Origin: Liquidambar formosana
Lineage: Eukaryota; Streptophyta; Magnoliopsida; Saxifragales; Altingiaceae
Assembly (NCBI GenBank): GCA_039720395.1
Contig: CM077832.1
Span: forward strand, 29,809,763-29,873,762
Reading direction: 5' to 3'
DNA: 64,000 nt
The notes beneath the pieces were generated by a model, which was not told the DNA's origin, did no database searches, and was given only the letters and a program-made list of their open reading frames with translations. Shown here in pieces: positions 1 through 12,400 of the stretch. The first letter of the stretch is position 1. Every line of letters starts with the position of its first letter. The position numbers were made by a program, and so were the translations under genes.

Positions 1-403
1 GCTGATGCCTACTTTCCAAAAAACCAACAGCTGCTTAAACTAGGGGCTCAATTATCAGTGCTCATGCCTTCTGGTAAAATGATGAAGCCATTGCTTTTAG
101 AATTTTCTGCACATATTACCTCATGTTATACGTCTGTGCACCACCCACAAATTAATGACCAAACCACTTCTTTTATGGGTGAAAGCAGGGCATACAGAAA
201 ACAAGTTGGTCTCCATTTTTCCAAAGCGTAAACAGCTCATACTGTGCTTTGGAAAGAAGTATTTGGGAGGACTGCTAACAACTTCTAGACAATGTAAGCT
301 TCACACTAAAAACCTTCTTTCTAAAAAATTAATACCCAGAACAGAAAACGCATGTATTATATTTACACCCAGGACTAAGCAGTGACACTCTTTTCTTTTC
401 CAG

Positions 404-567
404 ATAAGATTATGACTGCAATTGGAGAACCAAAGGGAGCCCGAGGCTACTACTTGCTCAGCTTAAAAACTAGTAATGGAGATATCAAGCTGTTGTTTGA
501 AGATGAGAAGCAATCAACTGTCTGGATAACTACCATTTCTAATCTCTTACAGATGCACAACTCTTAA
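404..567 (+). CDS. Terminal exon of a gene ending in a PH-like segment (5' part outside window)
   Basis: An open segment follows a pyrimidine-rich tract and a CAG acceptor at 401-403 and runs to a TAA stop at 565-567. It enters in phase 1, so the first two bases finish a codon begun upstream. It encodes about 54 residues. These include a glycine/tyrosine stretch (GARGYYLLSLKT), a strand-like KLLFEDEKQ, and a final helix with one tryptophan (STVWITTISNLLQ). Beta strands followed by a C-terminal helix with a single Trp are typical of pleckstrin-homology-like domains, so a PH-like C-terminus is inferred. I cannot name the family. No upstream exon was identified in positions 1-400. The gene converges on the minus-strand gene that ends at 3279. 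Confidence 0.55.
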
Positions 568-1195
568 ACAGGGAGACATTTATCCATGGAAGTATGACAA
601 ATTTCTGAATCCATCAGGTTTTCTTTATATGTCATATGTAAAAAGACGCTATGATTTGGTACCAATAGAGGTAGTCTTTTCAATATGGTAATAACACATA
701 CGTATCCACAATTGAAAATTTGTTGATAGTACAGTCTTCTTATATTTATCATGTCCAGTATCTGGTATATGAAAGCAAACAGATGCGAACCAAAACTTAT
801 TCCATGGTATTTACATGAGATTCCTTCTCAAGCATGGCTTAGTTGATCCATGATTTATGTCTCTTTGCCCCATACTTGCATATTTCTAGTCACTCAGATC
901 GGTTGAATTGTTGTTCATATAGAGAGACTGTATGCCCAGCATTGGTTGATTGGGCATCCATCATCAAAAGATCATTCATGATCTGGATGTGAACGAGTCA
1001 AACTAGTGAACTATCAGATTGTGAAAGATGTTCCACTAGAGATACTATACTTTTGTTATTGCTCTAGACCGTCACAAAATAGTTACACTATTCTACAATA
1101 TGCTACTATAAATACTAGGCAGCTTATTACACAAATAAAATATAGCGAGGGTAGAAGATTGATGAGATAGAGACTTTATGAAGCAAAATCTCAAA
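568..1195. other. 3' flank of the left-edge gene; nothing else recognised
   Basis: This stretch follows the stop codon at 565-567 and probably includes the 3' untranslated region. No open frame with protein-like composition, RNA gene or repeat family was recognised. Confidence 0.4.
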
Positions 1196-1418
1196 GGGTT
1201 AGCCCAGTGGCAAGTCGAGCCTTGATAAGGTAGGTTGGGTGTTTGAAACTCCACGAAAGCATTGATCTCCTCTGAGATTATCCCCAAGCCCAAGGCCCGA
1301 AAGACCTGTTAATACCTGGTGTGTGTGGGACGGGGGAGAACTGCACATGCCCAAAGGATTAGTTGGGACCAAAGCCTCGAATACCCTTGTTGAAAAAAAG
1401 AAAGAGAAAAAAAGACTG
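1196..1418 (+). mobile_element. tRNA-derived SINE-like element
   Basis: The 5' part carries an A-box-like segment (TTAGCCCAGTGGCAAG, from about 1199). A B-box-like segment (GTGTTTGAAACTCC) follows about 40 bases later. This is the internal RNA polymerase III promoter layout of plant SINEs. The element ends in an A-rich tail near 1393-1418. Target duplications were not resolved. The boxes are degenerate, so this is a SINE rather than a functional tRNA gene. Confidence 0.45.
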
Positions 1419-1699
1419 AAGCAAAATAGAAAACACCCATGTCTCGTGTATAGCTTAAGCCCTAACCTGATCCAGTAGATGCTGGGTCTTTCTTGGTTTC
1501 TGAAGTGATGAGATCTGAGCCTAAATTGATATACCCTGCCGAAGCAAGCGAGTGCCATGACAGACGACATTCGTCCAAGTCAGCATACGACCAAAACTTA
1601 TATCTCCAAGTAAATGGAGACCAAAGTTCACTGTTCCTGACCATACCTAAGGACGCGCACAAATTTTTCTGAAACTTTATCCTTTTTTACTGTTTTTTT

Positions 1700-1733
<34 letters not shown>

Positions 1734-2340
1734 ACAAATTTTACTAATAATAAAATGAATTACAACGTGGATCAAAATCCAACCAAAACGACAGCAAAAA
1801 CAAACCATGAGAACCCAAAACCGGAACTAAACATGTAACACTGTACGTCCATCCTATTCACATCCAAGAATTCCACCAAAACCCTCACGAAACCCCCCTA
1901 TACAACCTCTCTAAACCCACAAAAACCTCAAACTCAAGGGTAAAAATGACCTACCAAGATCCTACTCTTGACATTCTTGGATGAACAAATCTGAATCCAA
2001 ATTTTTTATAATCAATAACGTCAAGGGAACTCAATCAAATGGACTATGCACAGAAGACCATAAAGAAGCAAAGAAAGAAACTCTGCTAATTTCAATCTTA
2101 TCACTGAAGATCCTTGCATTCACCTCAAACCAACATGAACATGAGCACACAACTCTACAAAGATTGGCCCTCTTATACCTTCCAAGACTTTGGAAATCCA
2201 GCTCCAACATACTTGAAACAGGATTCACCCAAAATAAACCCACCTTATGAAAAAGGTGCTGCCATAGTCCAGGAGACATGTCGCAGAAAGTGTGATCCAC
2301 AAACTCACTACTCTTCTTGAATGCACCATTGGGGAGAAAG
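1700..2340 (-). mobile_element. Degraded LINE 3' end with poly(A) tail
   Basis: A T-run at about 1700-1728 on the + strand is the poly(A) tail of an element lying on the minus strand. The sequence to its right, read on the minus strand, keeps short open stretches (2300-2031) with tryptophan-, serine- and phenylalanine-rich composition like the last part of L1-type ORF2. Stops and shifts are frequent. The 5' limit at about 2340 is approximate. Confidence 0.35.
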
Positions 2341-3278
2341 GCAAAAGCAATACATTGGTGTTTTTTTTCTGCTTTTTTTTAACCATATGTTAGTGTGTCT
2401 ACTTAGATAAGCAGCTAACCACACCAAGACCTTGACTTTAAGAGGCACTTTGGCTTTCCAAAGCCACATTGCAGAGAGAAAAGGGATACCTTGACCCCGA
2501 AGCTAGGACAATGATGTGACACAGTTAGGCCGCTGTCCAGTGGCTTCAATTCAACTTTTATTGCTATCTTTTACTTATGTTTTGTTGTTAATTAGGGAGT
2601 TAGTAAAGGGTATGTAAGGGGCTGTTGGGAGTTGGTTTTAGTAGTTTTTGAATAGTAATCTTGATTGTAACAAACTTGTTAAAGAGCATTTGCTCTCTCT
2701 CTACTGAATAAAGTTTCTATGAAATTTTCCTTCTCTTTCTAACACTTTCTTGCTCGATTGTGGATTTTCTGGTTTGGCTTGCATCAGAAAGCTTTGGCAG
2801 ACTGAGTTGATTTTTATTCCTTTCAAAAGGATTTTTTTAACTTTAATTTTCTTGTTACAGCAATACAGAGAAGATTTCTCAAAAACAAATAAATTATTCA
2901 CCCAGTCAACTGCAACCAGAGCATAAGACTTGGGTACTGCATACTCTAAAGGGACTCACTATAGCCCATGAAGATGGTTTACTTATGGAAAAGATTTGTC
3001 ATGAACAGAACCCAGCAGCATTTTGTTTCACAGATTTCCTGCTACAAAAAAGATATTATACAAATCAACATGGTTAAACAATTCCTACACACTTTCTAGA
3101 TACAAGTATTAAAGATCAACAGAAAAACCATAATGCAACTAAATATCAGAGGGGAAGAATATGATCTCTCTTGCCTTCTCCACCCCGGGTGCTCCTCTCT
3201 CTCTCCCTCCATATATATTTATGTATATGACATGTCAAGCCAGCGTGGAGTAAGTGTTCCACCACCACTTGCAGATTT
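2341..3278. other. Intergenic and probable 3' UTR of the zinc-ribbon gene
   Basis: No coding exon was recognised here. The part next to 3279 must contain the 3' untranslated region of the minus-strand zinc-ribbon gene, whose stop codon is at 3281-3279. AT-rich sequence with short T tracts fills the rest. Open frames here are short and have low-complexity composition. Confidence 0.4.
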
Positions 3279-3458
3279 TCATTTCTCCTCAAATTCAACA
3301 TCAATAATATCAGGTTGAGAGTCTGAAGAAGTTGTGCCCTTACTACCCCTTGAAAAGAAGTCTCCCTTCGGCTGCCACACAATGTTTCCACAGCTCGCAC
3401 AACGAACTATTTGGTTCTTGTAACCAACAAACTGCCTCTTACAAGCTGGACAAGCCCC
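3279..3458 (-). CDS. Exon 4 (zinc ribbon) of the plastid zinc-ribbon membrane protein gene
   Basis: This exon has 59 codons plus TGA, starting after an acceptor at 3460-3459. The two CxxC pairs are 13 residues apart. The tail is acidic (DIIDVEFEEK). Confidence 0.85.
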   Translation of the reverse strand, partial: GACPACKRQFVGYKNQIVRCASCGNIVWQPKGDFFSRGSKGTTSSDSQPDIIDVEFEEK

Positions 3459-6400
3459 CTGTCCAGGTTAATTACAGCAATATTCATCAACCACTTTATT
3501 ATCTATTTAGTTTATCATGTGTAACAATCAAGATTGGTGTTGATAGGAGGCAAATGTATGCTATTCCGGTTACTTCAGAAGCTCAACGCTATAATGTAGC
3601 ACATCCTAGAAAGGCTACAAACCAAACTATACATCAACCCAAAAGCTTTAGATCATTAACAATTTAGCCAATCAATTAGACTAAGTCATCCAATTAAAGA
3701 AAATTTCTAGGGCCTTTATGGCTTTGCTTTACCTTCTTTGACAACATAGTGACAAATTGGGGGTTTAAAATGTATTTTCACTGCAAATATTTTAAAAATC
3801 AGGAACAGAAAATATCACAAACAGCTCACTTACAAGTACGGAAGAAATTAGAGAGAAAAAAAATGAATTCAAATATAATTCTGAATTTGCAAATAGTTCA
3901 AGAATTTTCATGTACTCGAGATATTTATGAATATTTATATAATTTGTTAATTATACAGGATAAATATAGGTTACATATGATTGATGAACAAACCAGGAAT
4001 ATTTGAATCTCAGGAATAATTCAAAGATTTTGTCACTACTTTAAATTATGGGGTCATAAACCCACAAGACTTATAGGGCCATTAACAGGTCAATTTTAAA
4101 TTTCTACTTAAACTCAATTAATTTTCAGCAAATAAAACGAAACCTATTCTATCATGAATTTAATTCAAGGGCAGTCCAAACACATGTGATAATAATCCAA
4201 CAGTTATAATGGTTAATCAATTGCAAAACTAAGGATTTACAAGATTAACCAACCTAGTAAAAATTATATCAAGAATGTATTTTCAACCTAAATTATTAAT
4301 CTAACACAAATAACAAAAGAATTTTATGTGAAAACCACGAGACCTCATACAAGCAAGTAGTGCACTAAAATTTACTTGAGCAGGATCTGTATAGGTTGTA
4401 CCTCAATGACATTGAGTTCTAAGGAGAGAAATAATCATGGAGAATTGATTGTCTACATGCATCAACATTTTTACATGATTAGGGATACATCTCTACATAT
4501 TCATATCCATGTGCCGAAATGTCCATGTGAGTATATACACGTCCATGATTTTGTGTCCGCATGTTTGAATTTTTTTAATCAACTATGACGTGTGGTAGAA
4601 TATGAGTGGAGGTTAAGAAGTTCCTTGGACAGGTGAGCAGCCAATTATTTTCCAGAAATTTTTAATTAATTGTTTTTGTTATCTTAATTCTAATTGACAA
4701 TAACGAAATCAAACAAAAAATTTTGAACTAATAATAAATATAAAAACTTGTGAAGATGAGAGTTCAAGAGAAACCGAGAGAGAAATAAAATTTCACAAAA
4801 AATAAAGGGAGAAAATAATATACAGTGGGAGAAAAAGAGACGGTAAAATTGTTGTTTATCTTTCTTGGTGGTTTTTACTTGACCAAAGGCTGTTTTTTGG
4901 TTCTTTTGCTAGACTCCTAGTCCACTTTGTATTATCGTCTTCTTCAATACAATTGGTATCTATCAAAAATAAAGAGGATAAAATTATGGATGAGGTGGGA
5001 TAGAAATACTAGAAATACTAAAACTGAAATTAAGAGGAGCTAAAACAAAATTTTAGTGGGGCAAGTTTGAAAGAAAATTTTGTGAACCATAAAAATTTTA
5101 AAATTTAAGGAGGGTCAATAGACCTCCCTTGCCCCCCTTGGCTCCACCCACTATGCTGCTTGCCTACTTACCATCCTAAAGAGTGAGATCAGGAAGCTTC
5201 GGGAAAAGTCTTCTTACATGAACCTCGCTTGAAGCTTCACTCTGTTGACCCCAAAGATTCATAGAGAGTAACACAACCAAGTAAACCATGATTCATTTTT
5301 GTCAACAGAATTGCAAACAAACAATATTATTTTACACTTTAAAAAGTTCACAGGTGTTGAAGTATAGTCCCCTAAACCCTGCCAGTGTGTGGCATTTTCA
5401 TATCCTCCCACTTCCCTACTTGATTATTACATGCACATGTAATTAAAATTTGAACCAGGAGTCTCAAGAAGAATTTGAGAGTTTTTTTTGCTATAATTTC
5501 CCATTCATCCAGGATTTTTAACTCTAATCATTCTCCCCTAGCAGTTGCTAATCTGTAATGAGTAGAAAAACAATCCTCGAAGTTGATGCATTGCTCATCG
5601 AATTAAACCCAATTTGGAAAAGAGCTTCGTGCAATAAGCCCAACCGGTAGCTGATTATTAGAGTGCACATCTTTTGTGAAGAATTCTTTCCATTGGTACC
5701 AGATGATAATTAATTTATCAAAACTTAAAGAGAGTCACTCTCAAAGCTTTTGCTTGTTTCCACTAACAAAGTGCCCATTCAATAAGGAACCACAGATTAA
5801 TACTGCATTTTCTTTAATAATCAATTCAATGATGATAATTATGTTTGCATCAATGTTAGCACTTTAGGCATTCGTTCTTTAGTCGTTGGTCACCATTCTC
5901 ATCTTCTTCTATCCTAGGTAATATTCCACCAATCAAAGCATCTAGTACCCTCTTGTCTCAGATTTCTTGTACAAATTGCTGCATAGAAAGCACATTAAGG
6001 CCTTCTTTCCTCTTATGGCTTCAAAAACCTATTTCAAAAACTCAAAATCCGGAGTCCAAACAGTGACGAAAGAAATATTTGAAGAGATGAACCCCAATAA
6101 TTAGCTTCCCTGTTTCTGTTTCATTAGCCTCGTGTACAAAACCAAATTGAAACCAATACTGGTCGGCATGATCAGCAATAAAAGCATCCAAAATATAACA
6201 ATTCAACTAGTGTGTAATAGATTTTTAAAAAGTGACCACCCACCAAGTCACTAGAGATGATGAGGAGGTTAGTTTTCTCCACAAATAACAAGAAGAAATA
6301 GTTAGCATCCTTTTTCAACCTTTTACATTTAAGTAATTATAAGCTATGTTATACACTTGTACAGACTCTCACTTTACCCCAGAGTACCCGTGTTGGCACG

Positions 6401-9400
6401 ACACGGTAAGGCAACACGGGTATGGGATTGGAATCCGTGACGAATACAACAATGTACAGTCAAACGTGGCTGACCATGGATGAAAGAGTACCTTGTCGTT
6501 GCCGGAGGCCAAAGGTGTGTCGCCAGAACATCATTGCCGCCGGAGCGTATCAAAGGTTATCTCAAAGGGGTGACGTTCAACCTCTGTCAAATGAACCGCC
6601 CCCCCCCCCCCCCCCCCCCCCCCTCTCTCTCTCTCTTCCTCTTTTATCTTTTTCAATTTAATACTCATACTTATTCATTTCTAAAATCACAAAAGTTCCA
6701 TTTCACTGTTTAACCCTTCAAAACTTAATTATTATGAGTTATGACAATGCCCTCAAATATCATAATATTCACAAATCTACCCCTCATCATAATTAGCTTA
6801 CATAATATATTAATAAATGCATACATGCATAATACATATATATATATACACGACCCAATTTTTGGATCTTTTTGGCCAAGTTACTGTAACCCAAAATTTG
6901 ATGAATCTGACACACAAATACATACCCACACTACAGTCCATGCTAAGATGTAATATTTTATTTTAATAAGGGTAGTTTATTCTTATAGTGATAGTAGGGT
7001 TATTAGTGTCAATTTCCTAATATTAAAGCTAGGTTCTCTATTTATATGCTTGTTGTAAAGTTTCCAACCCAAAAGTCTAAGCTATTGGGTGGAGGACTCA
7101 AATAGGTATATGAAGCCATATTAAACTTCATATTTATACGATGTGGGATGTGGAACTTCCCAACACTCCCCCTCACGCGCAAGCCTAACACAACATGAAC
7201 AGACTTGTCATGTGGATGAAAACAATGGGCTCACGAAATGAAAATGGCCCAAGAACAACAACAACAACAACAATTGGCTCTAATACCATTTCAAGTTTCC
7301 AACCTAAAAGCCTAAGCTATTAGGTGGAGGGCCCAAACAAGTATATGAAGTTATGTCAAATTTTATAATTAATTAATGTGAGATGTGGTAGGTTTTCCAA
7401 CACTCCCCCTCACGTGCAAGCCTACTACAACAGAAACGATCCTATCACGTGGACAACAAATATCACGTGGACAACAAAGATGGGCTCACAAATGAAACGG
7501 CCCAAGAACAACATGCTCTAATACCGCATTAAGTTTCTAACCTAAAAGCCTAAACTATTACGCAAAGGGCTCAAACAGGTATATAAAGCCCTATCAAACT
7601 TAATATTTATACGATGTGGGATGTGGAACTTCCCAACACTAGTAATAGGTTCTTTATTTTTAATCAATGAGAATTTCCTCTTCTTTGCAAAATAAACATG
7701 GTATCAATGTCGTATCTCTTCTTCTTTATCCCCTCGTGGCAACAAAAAATCATCCAAACCGTAGTAGCAGCCATAGTCTTAAATATCGCGATATATCGTC
7801 GATATATCGCGATATATCGCGGTATCGATGGGGAGCGATACGATATCTATGTGCGAAATTGAAAAAAATTGAAAAAAACAAAATATCGTCGATATATCGC
7901 GATATATCGCGATATATCGTCGATATCACGATAATTTCATATTTCGTCTGGATAAGGAGAGAAATCGACGATATATCGACGATATATCGCCCCTGCCGAC
8001 ACAAATCCCTGTATCGTCCACTGAAATTGCAATTTGAGACTCGTTTGGCTGTTTTCTGTTGCTTTTTTCCACTGTTTGTCATGCTTGCTGCTGCTTTTCT
8101 CCACTTTTTGTCATGCTGTTGCATTATTTTGTCATGCTGTTGCTGCTTTTCTCCACTTTTTGTCATGCTGTTGCATTATTTTGCTACTTTTTCAGTTCTT
8201 TTGTCCAATATCAAGAGCTTTTACATTATTTTCAAACATTCACGTGAAAGACTCCTTCAGTCCTTCACTCCTTTCAGCTTTCATCCATTAGCATTCCCCT
8301 TCCTTCCAGTATAAAAAACCAAACACAACCTCCTTCCAGTGTATAAACTTCCTTCCAGTTAGTTTAGAGTTTTAGAATTTAGAAATCAAAACTTCACTAT
8401 AAGCTGAGAAGGTGAGGAGACTTGAAGAAAGCAAAGGAATTAGCAGCAGACCAGCAGTCAGCAGACAGGAGTAGTGCATTAGTTGAAGACTTGAAGACTT
8501 GAAGGTTATAAACTTAAAAGGTTATAAGCCTATTTCTCATATTTTTTGCCTCACACAAAATTTTCATTATTATTAGTGCTGCTTTAGGTAGTATAGGTTA
8601 GTCAATAATTTTTTCTTTTCAAATTTATTTTAAAAAAATGTGACCCAGCATGGCTTTTGTTAAAACAAACTTGAAGTAGCCACCAATTTCTCCATTTGAC
8701 TAATTTGTCATTCATTCTCTCATTATTAGTGCTGCTTTAGGTAGTATTAGGTAGTGAATTTATAACAATGTCAGATTTTTTGTTTTTTTTTTTTTTTTTT
8801 TTGGTTGTTGTGTTGTTTAGTAGTGCCGTAGTAGTCATTATGAGTCAAACTTCATTAAAGTCTATTGTAAATTTGTAGTCTTAAGTCTTAACTCTTTTAT
8901 CATATTAAAAGCACCATACTAGTTAAATAAATAAACTCTCACAAATAAATAAAAAAGAAAGAAAAAATATATTAGAAATTTATAAATTTTCTGATTTTAA
9001 CAATAAATGCATATAAAATCACACACTAGTTAAATAAATAAACTCTCACAAATCAAAATATTTATAAAAGGGAAAAAAGAAAGAAAAAATATATTAGAAA
9101 TTTATAAATTTTCTGATTTTAACAATAAATGCATATAAAATCACACACTAGTTAAATAAATAAACTATCACAAATCACAATATTTATAAAAGGGAAAAAA
9201 GAAAGAAAAAATATATTAGAAATTTATAAATTTTCTGATTTTAACAATAAATGCATATAAAATCACACACTAGTTAAATAAATAAACTCTCACAAATCAA
9301 AATATTTAGAAAGGGGAAAAAAGAAAGAAAAAATATATTAGAAATTTATAAATTTTCTGATTTTAACAATAAATGCATATAAAATCACACACTAGTTAAA

Positions 9401-12400
9401 TAAATAAACTCTCACAAATCAAAATATTTATAAAAGGGAAAAAAGAAAGAAAAAATATATTAGAAATTTATAAATTTTCTGATTTTAACAATAAATGCAT
9501 ATAAAATCACACACTAGTTAAATAAATAAACTCTCACAAATCACAATATTTATAAAAGGGAAAAAAGAAAGAAAAAATATATTAGAAATTTATAAATTTT
9601 CTGATTTTAACAATAAATGCATATAAAATCACACACTAGTTAAATAAATAAACTCTCACAAATCAAAATATTTATAAAAGGGAAAAAAGAAAGAAAAAAT
9701 ATATTAGAAATTTATAAATTTTCTGATTTTAACAATAAATTCATATAAAAGCACACACTAGTTAAATAAATAAACTCTCACAAATCACAATATATTGTTG
9801 TAAATTTTAGTAATGTTTAATTGTTTATGAAAAGTAATATTTATATTAGAAATTTGTTCATTTTAACAATAAATGCATAAAAGCACATAATAGTTAAATC
9901 AAGGTCAATTGTCAATTGTCAAAATTAGTTATTCATTTCAAACTAACATAGTAACCTCTAACGTAAAGCCCTACAAAAATTTAGAAAAAATAAAGAAATA
10001 AATAAAGTATATACAATCACATATGCATATTTAAATTCATATATCTAGTAAAGAAGTAAATAGTAAATTAGTAATATTATTATATATTTATATGTTCTAC
10101 ACGTGTACAAATTATACTTGTATAGTTGTATAATATCACGAAATTTGCACTTGTATTCTTTTAGCAAAAGATGGCAGGAGCGAAGAATGTTGATCCTGTA
10201 TGGGAACATGGGAGTCGTATAGAGGGTACAGTAGGTGGTATCCAATGTAGGTATTGTCAGAAGACATGGAAGAGTGGTGGAGCGACGCGACTTAAGTACC
10301 ATTTACTGGGGTCAGATCCAAAAAATAATATAGCACCTTGCAATAATGTACCTCCAGAGGTGAAAGATGAGATGCGTCAACTTTTGATGGGGAAAGCCAC
10401 AGCAAAGGCAGCAAAGGCAAGGAGAGATTCAAATGTTAGACAAATGTTAAGGGGTGGTATATTGGAATCCCAATCAGATGATACTGATGAAGATGATGAT
10501 GAGGACATCCTGATGTACCCAGCAAATTTGGATGCGCAGGAAAGAAGGAATTATAAGAAAGCCTACCATGCTTCAAAGGCTAGTGAATGGGAGGAAGAGC
10601 AAAGGAGACAATTCCAATCAGATGCTCGTTTTGGAAGTTCTGGTGCTGGTGACTCAGGTTCTGGTAGAAGTAAAAACAAAGGACCAATGCCTCCACTTAA
10701 ACGTAGTCAAAGTGTTCGGGTGCCAGACACTCATACCCCCCCTCTTACTTCTCTGTATAAATCATCACAATCAAAGCAAAGGACTCTTAAGGATGCTTTT
10801 AGTAAAGGCAAGATAAAGGAGGGTTTAGGTAGATTAGTTGCAAAATTCTTTATACATGAGAATGTCGCGCCTGAGAAGGCCGGCTCCCATCACTTCAAAA
10901 ATATGATTGCTGGAGCTCAGAATTCTGGAACAGGCGTTAATCCTCCTTCCCCGTATAAGATTAGAACTAAATATCTTGATATGGAGGTAATTACTAATTT
11001 AATTCAAAATATTAGAATTTATTCATTATAAAGTTTTATTTATGATCTTTTAATTTTTTTTATGTGATTTTACTTAAATTCTATTTCATCTCACAGGTGG
11101 AAGAGATGAATAAATACGTTGAACAAATAAAGCCAATGTGGAAGACATATGGCTGCACCATTATGTGTGATGGATGGACAGGTCCAACAAAATTGTCCAT
11201 CATCAACTTTATGGTATATTGTAAAGGAAAGACAATTTTTTTGAAATCGGTGGATGCTTCGGATAAAATTAAGGACCATAAGTATATTTATACTTTGATG
11301 AGAAATGTCGTGCAATCAATTGGTAGCAAAAATGTTGTCCAGCTAGTGACTGATAATGGCAGCAATTATAAGAAAGCGGGGCAGCTGTTAATGGAAAAGT
11401 ATAATTTATACTGGACACCCTGCGCTGCTCATTGCATCGACCTCATATTTGAGAAGATTGCTGGTAAAAAAGGAGTTAAAGATGTGATCACTGAAGGGAG
11501 GATGATCACAAACTTTATATACAACCACAGTTGGTTGTTGGCACAAATGAGAGCATGTTGTGGAGGAGATATTATGCGACCGGGTGCCACTCGGTTTGCC
11601 ACAAATTATATTGCACTCGACAGCCTATTAAAGAAAAAGGGGGGCTTGAAAACCTTGTTCACCTCTGATGAATGGAATGAACATCCACTAAATAGAACGC
11701 AAATAGGCCGTCATGTTGAATCACTTATTCTAAACCACACTTTCTGGACTAGGGTTACAAAAGTATGTGGTATTTATGAGCCTCTTTACCGATTGTTGCG
11801 CATTGTTGATAGTGAGGTATTCCCAACCTTGGGTGTAGTATATCAAGCGTTCCAAGTAATGAAAGAGACCCTCCTATCATCTAATCGGAATGTGGAATGG
11901 GTCTTAAAAGCCATAAAGGAGCGCTGGGACAAATCAATCGATCATCCTTTATTGTCGGCAGGTATAATTTATACATTATAAATTTCTATGTTAAATTCCT
12001 ATATCTAAAATTATAGAAAATAATTTATATATGTTATTTGATATTTTTTATTTGTTAGTTTGTTACACACTTACACCACACAAAGTGAAACTAATTAAAT
12101 TGTATATTTGTGTTTGACATGAATGCTAGCATACTACCTAAACCCAAAGTATCAATACAAGAATAACATTAGTCACAACCAAAACTTGACTAATGCAGTG
12201 CTTGAGGTTTTCCAAAAGTTGGAACCAAACTCTGACAGGGGTGGAGAGATTGGAAATGAGGTAACACAACAACAATAACTATCAAAGTTTATATTTTAAT
12301 ATTTATTCTATTTAATCACTGATGAAAAGGTTGCACTTGTAGATTATAATGTTTCGAGAAGCGAGGGGTAAATTTGGAGAGAGACTCGCAATTGCATCAA

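Noticed and set aside
3332..3667. 111-residue + strand frame
   Set aside because: It is the antisense of the zinc-ribbon exon on its left half, and its right half is intron sequence.
6422..6713. Two overlapping frames with proline runs
   Set aside because: They owe their length to the poly-C tract at 6598-6622. No homology or splice support is visible.
7667..8314. 215-residue + strand frame and overlapping frames rich in Tyr-Arg-Asp-Ile or Cys-Phe-Leu
   Set aside because: They are translations of the CGATATATCG palindromes and a TGTCATGCTG-type repeat in the hAT left end. Several frames are open at once and none has natural composition.
8905..9790. Regular repeat array considered as CRISPR
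   Set aside because: The unit is 122 bp repeated head to tail with no unique spacers, and the window is plant nuclear DNA.
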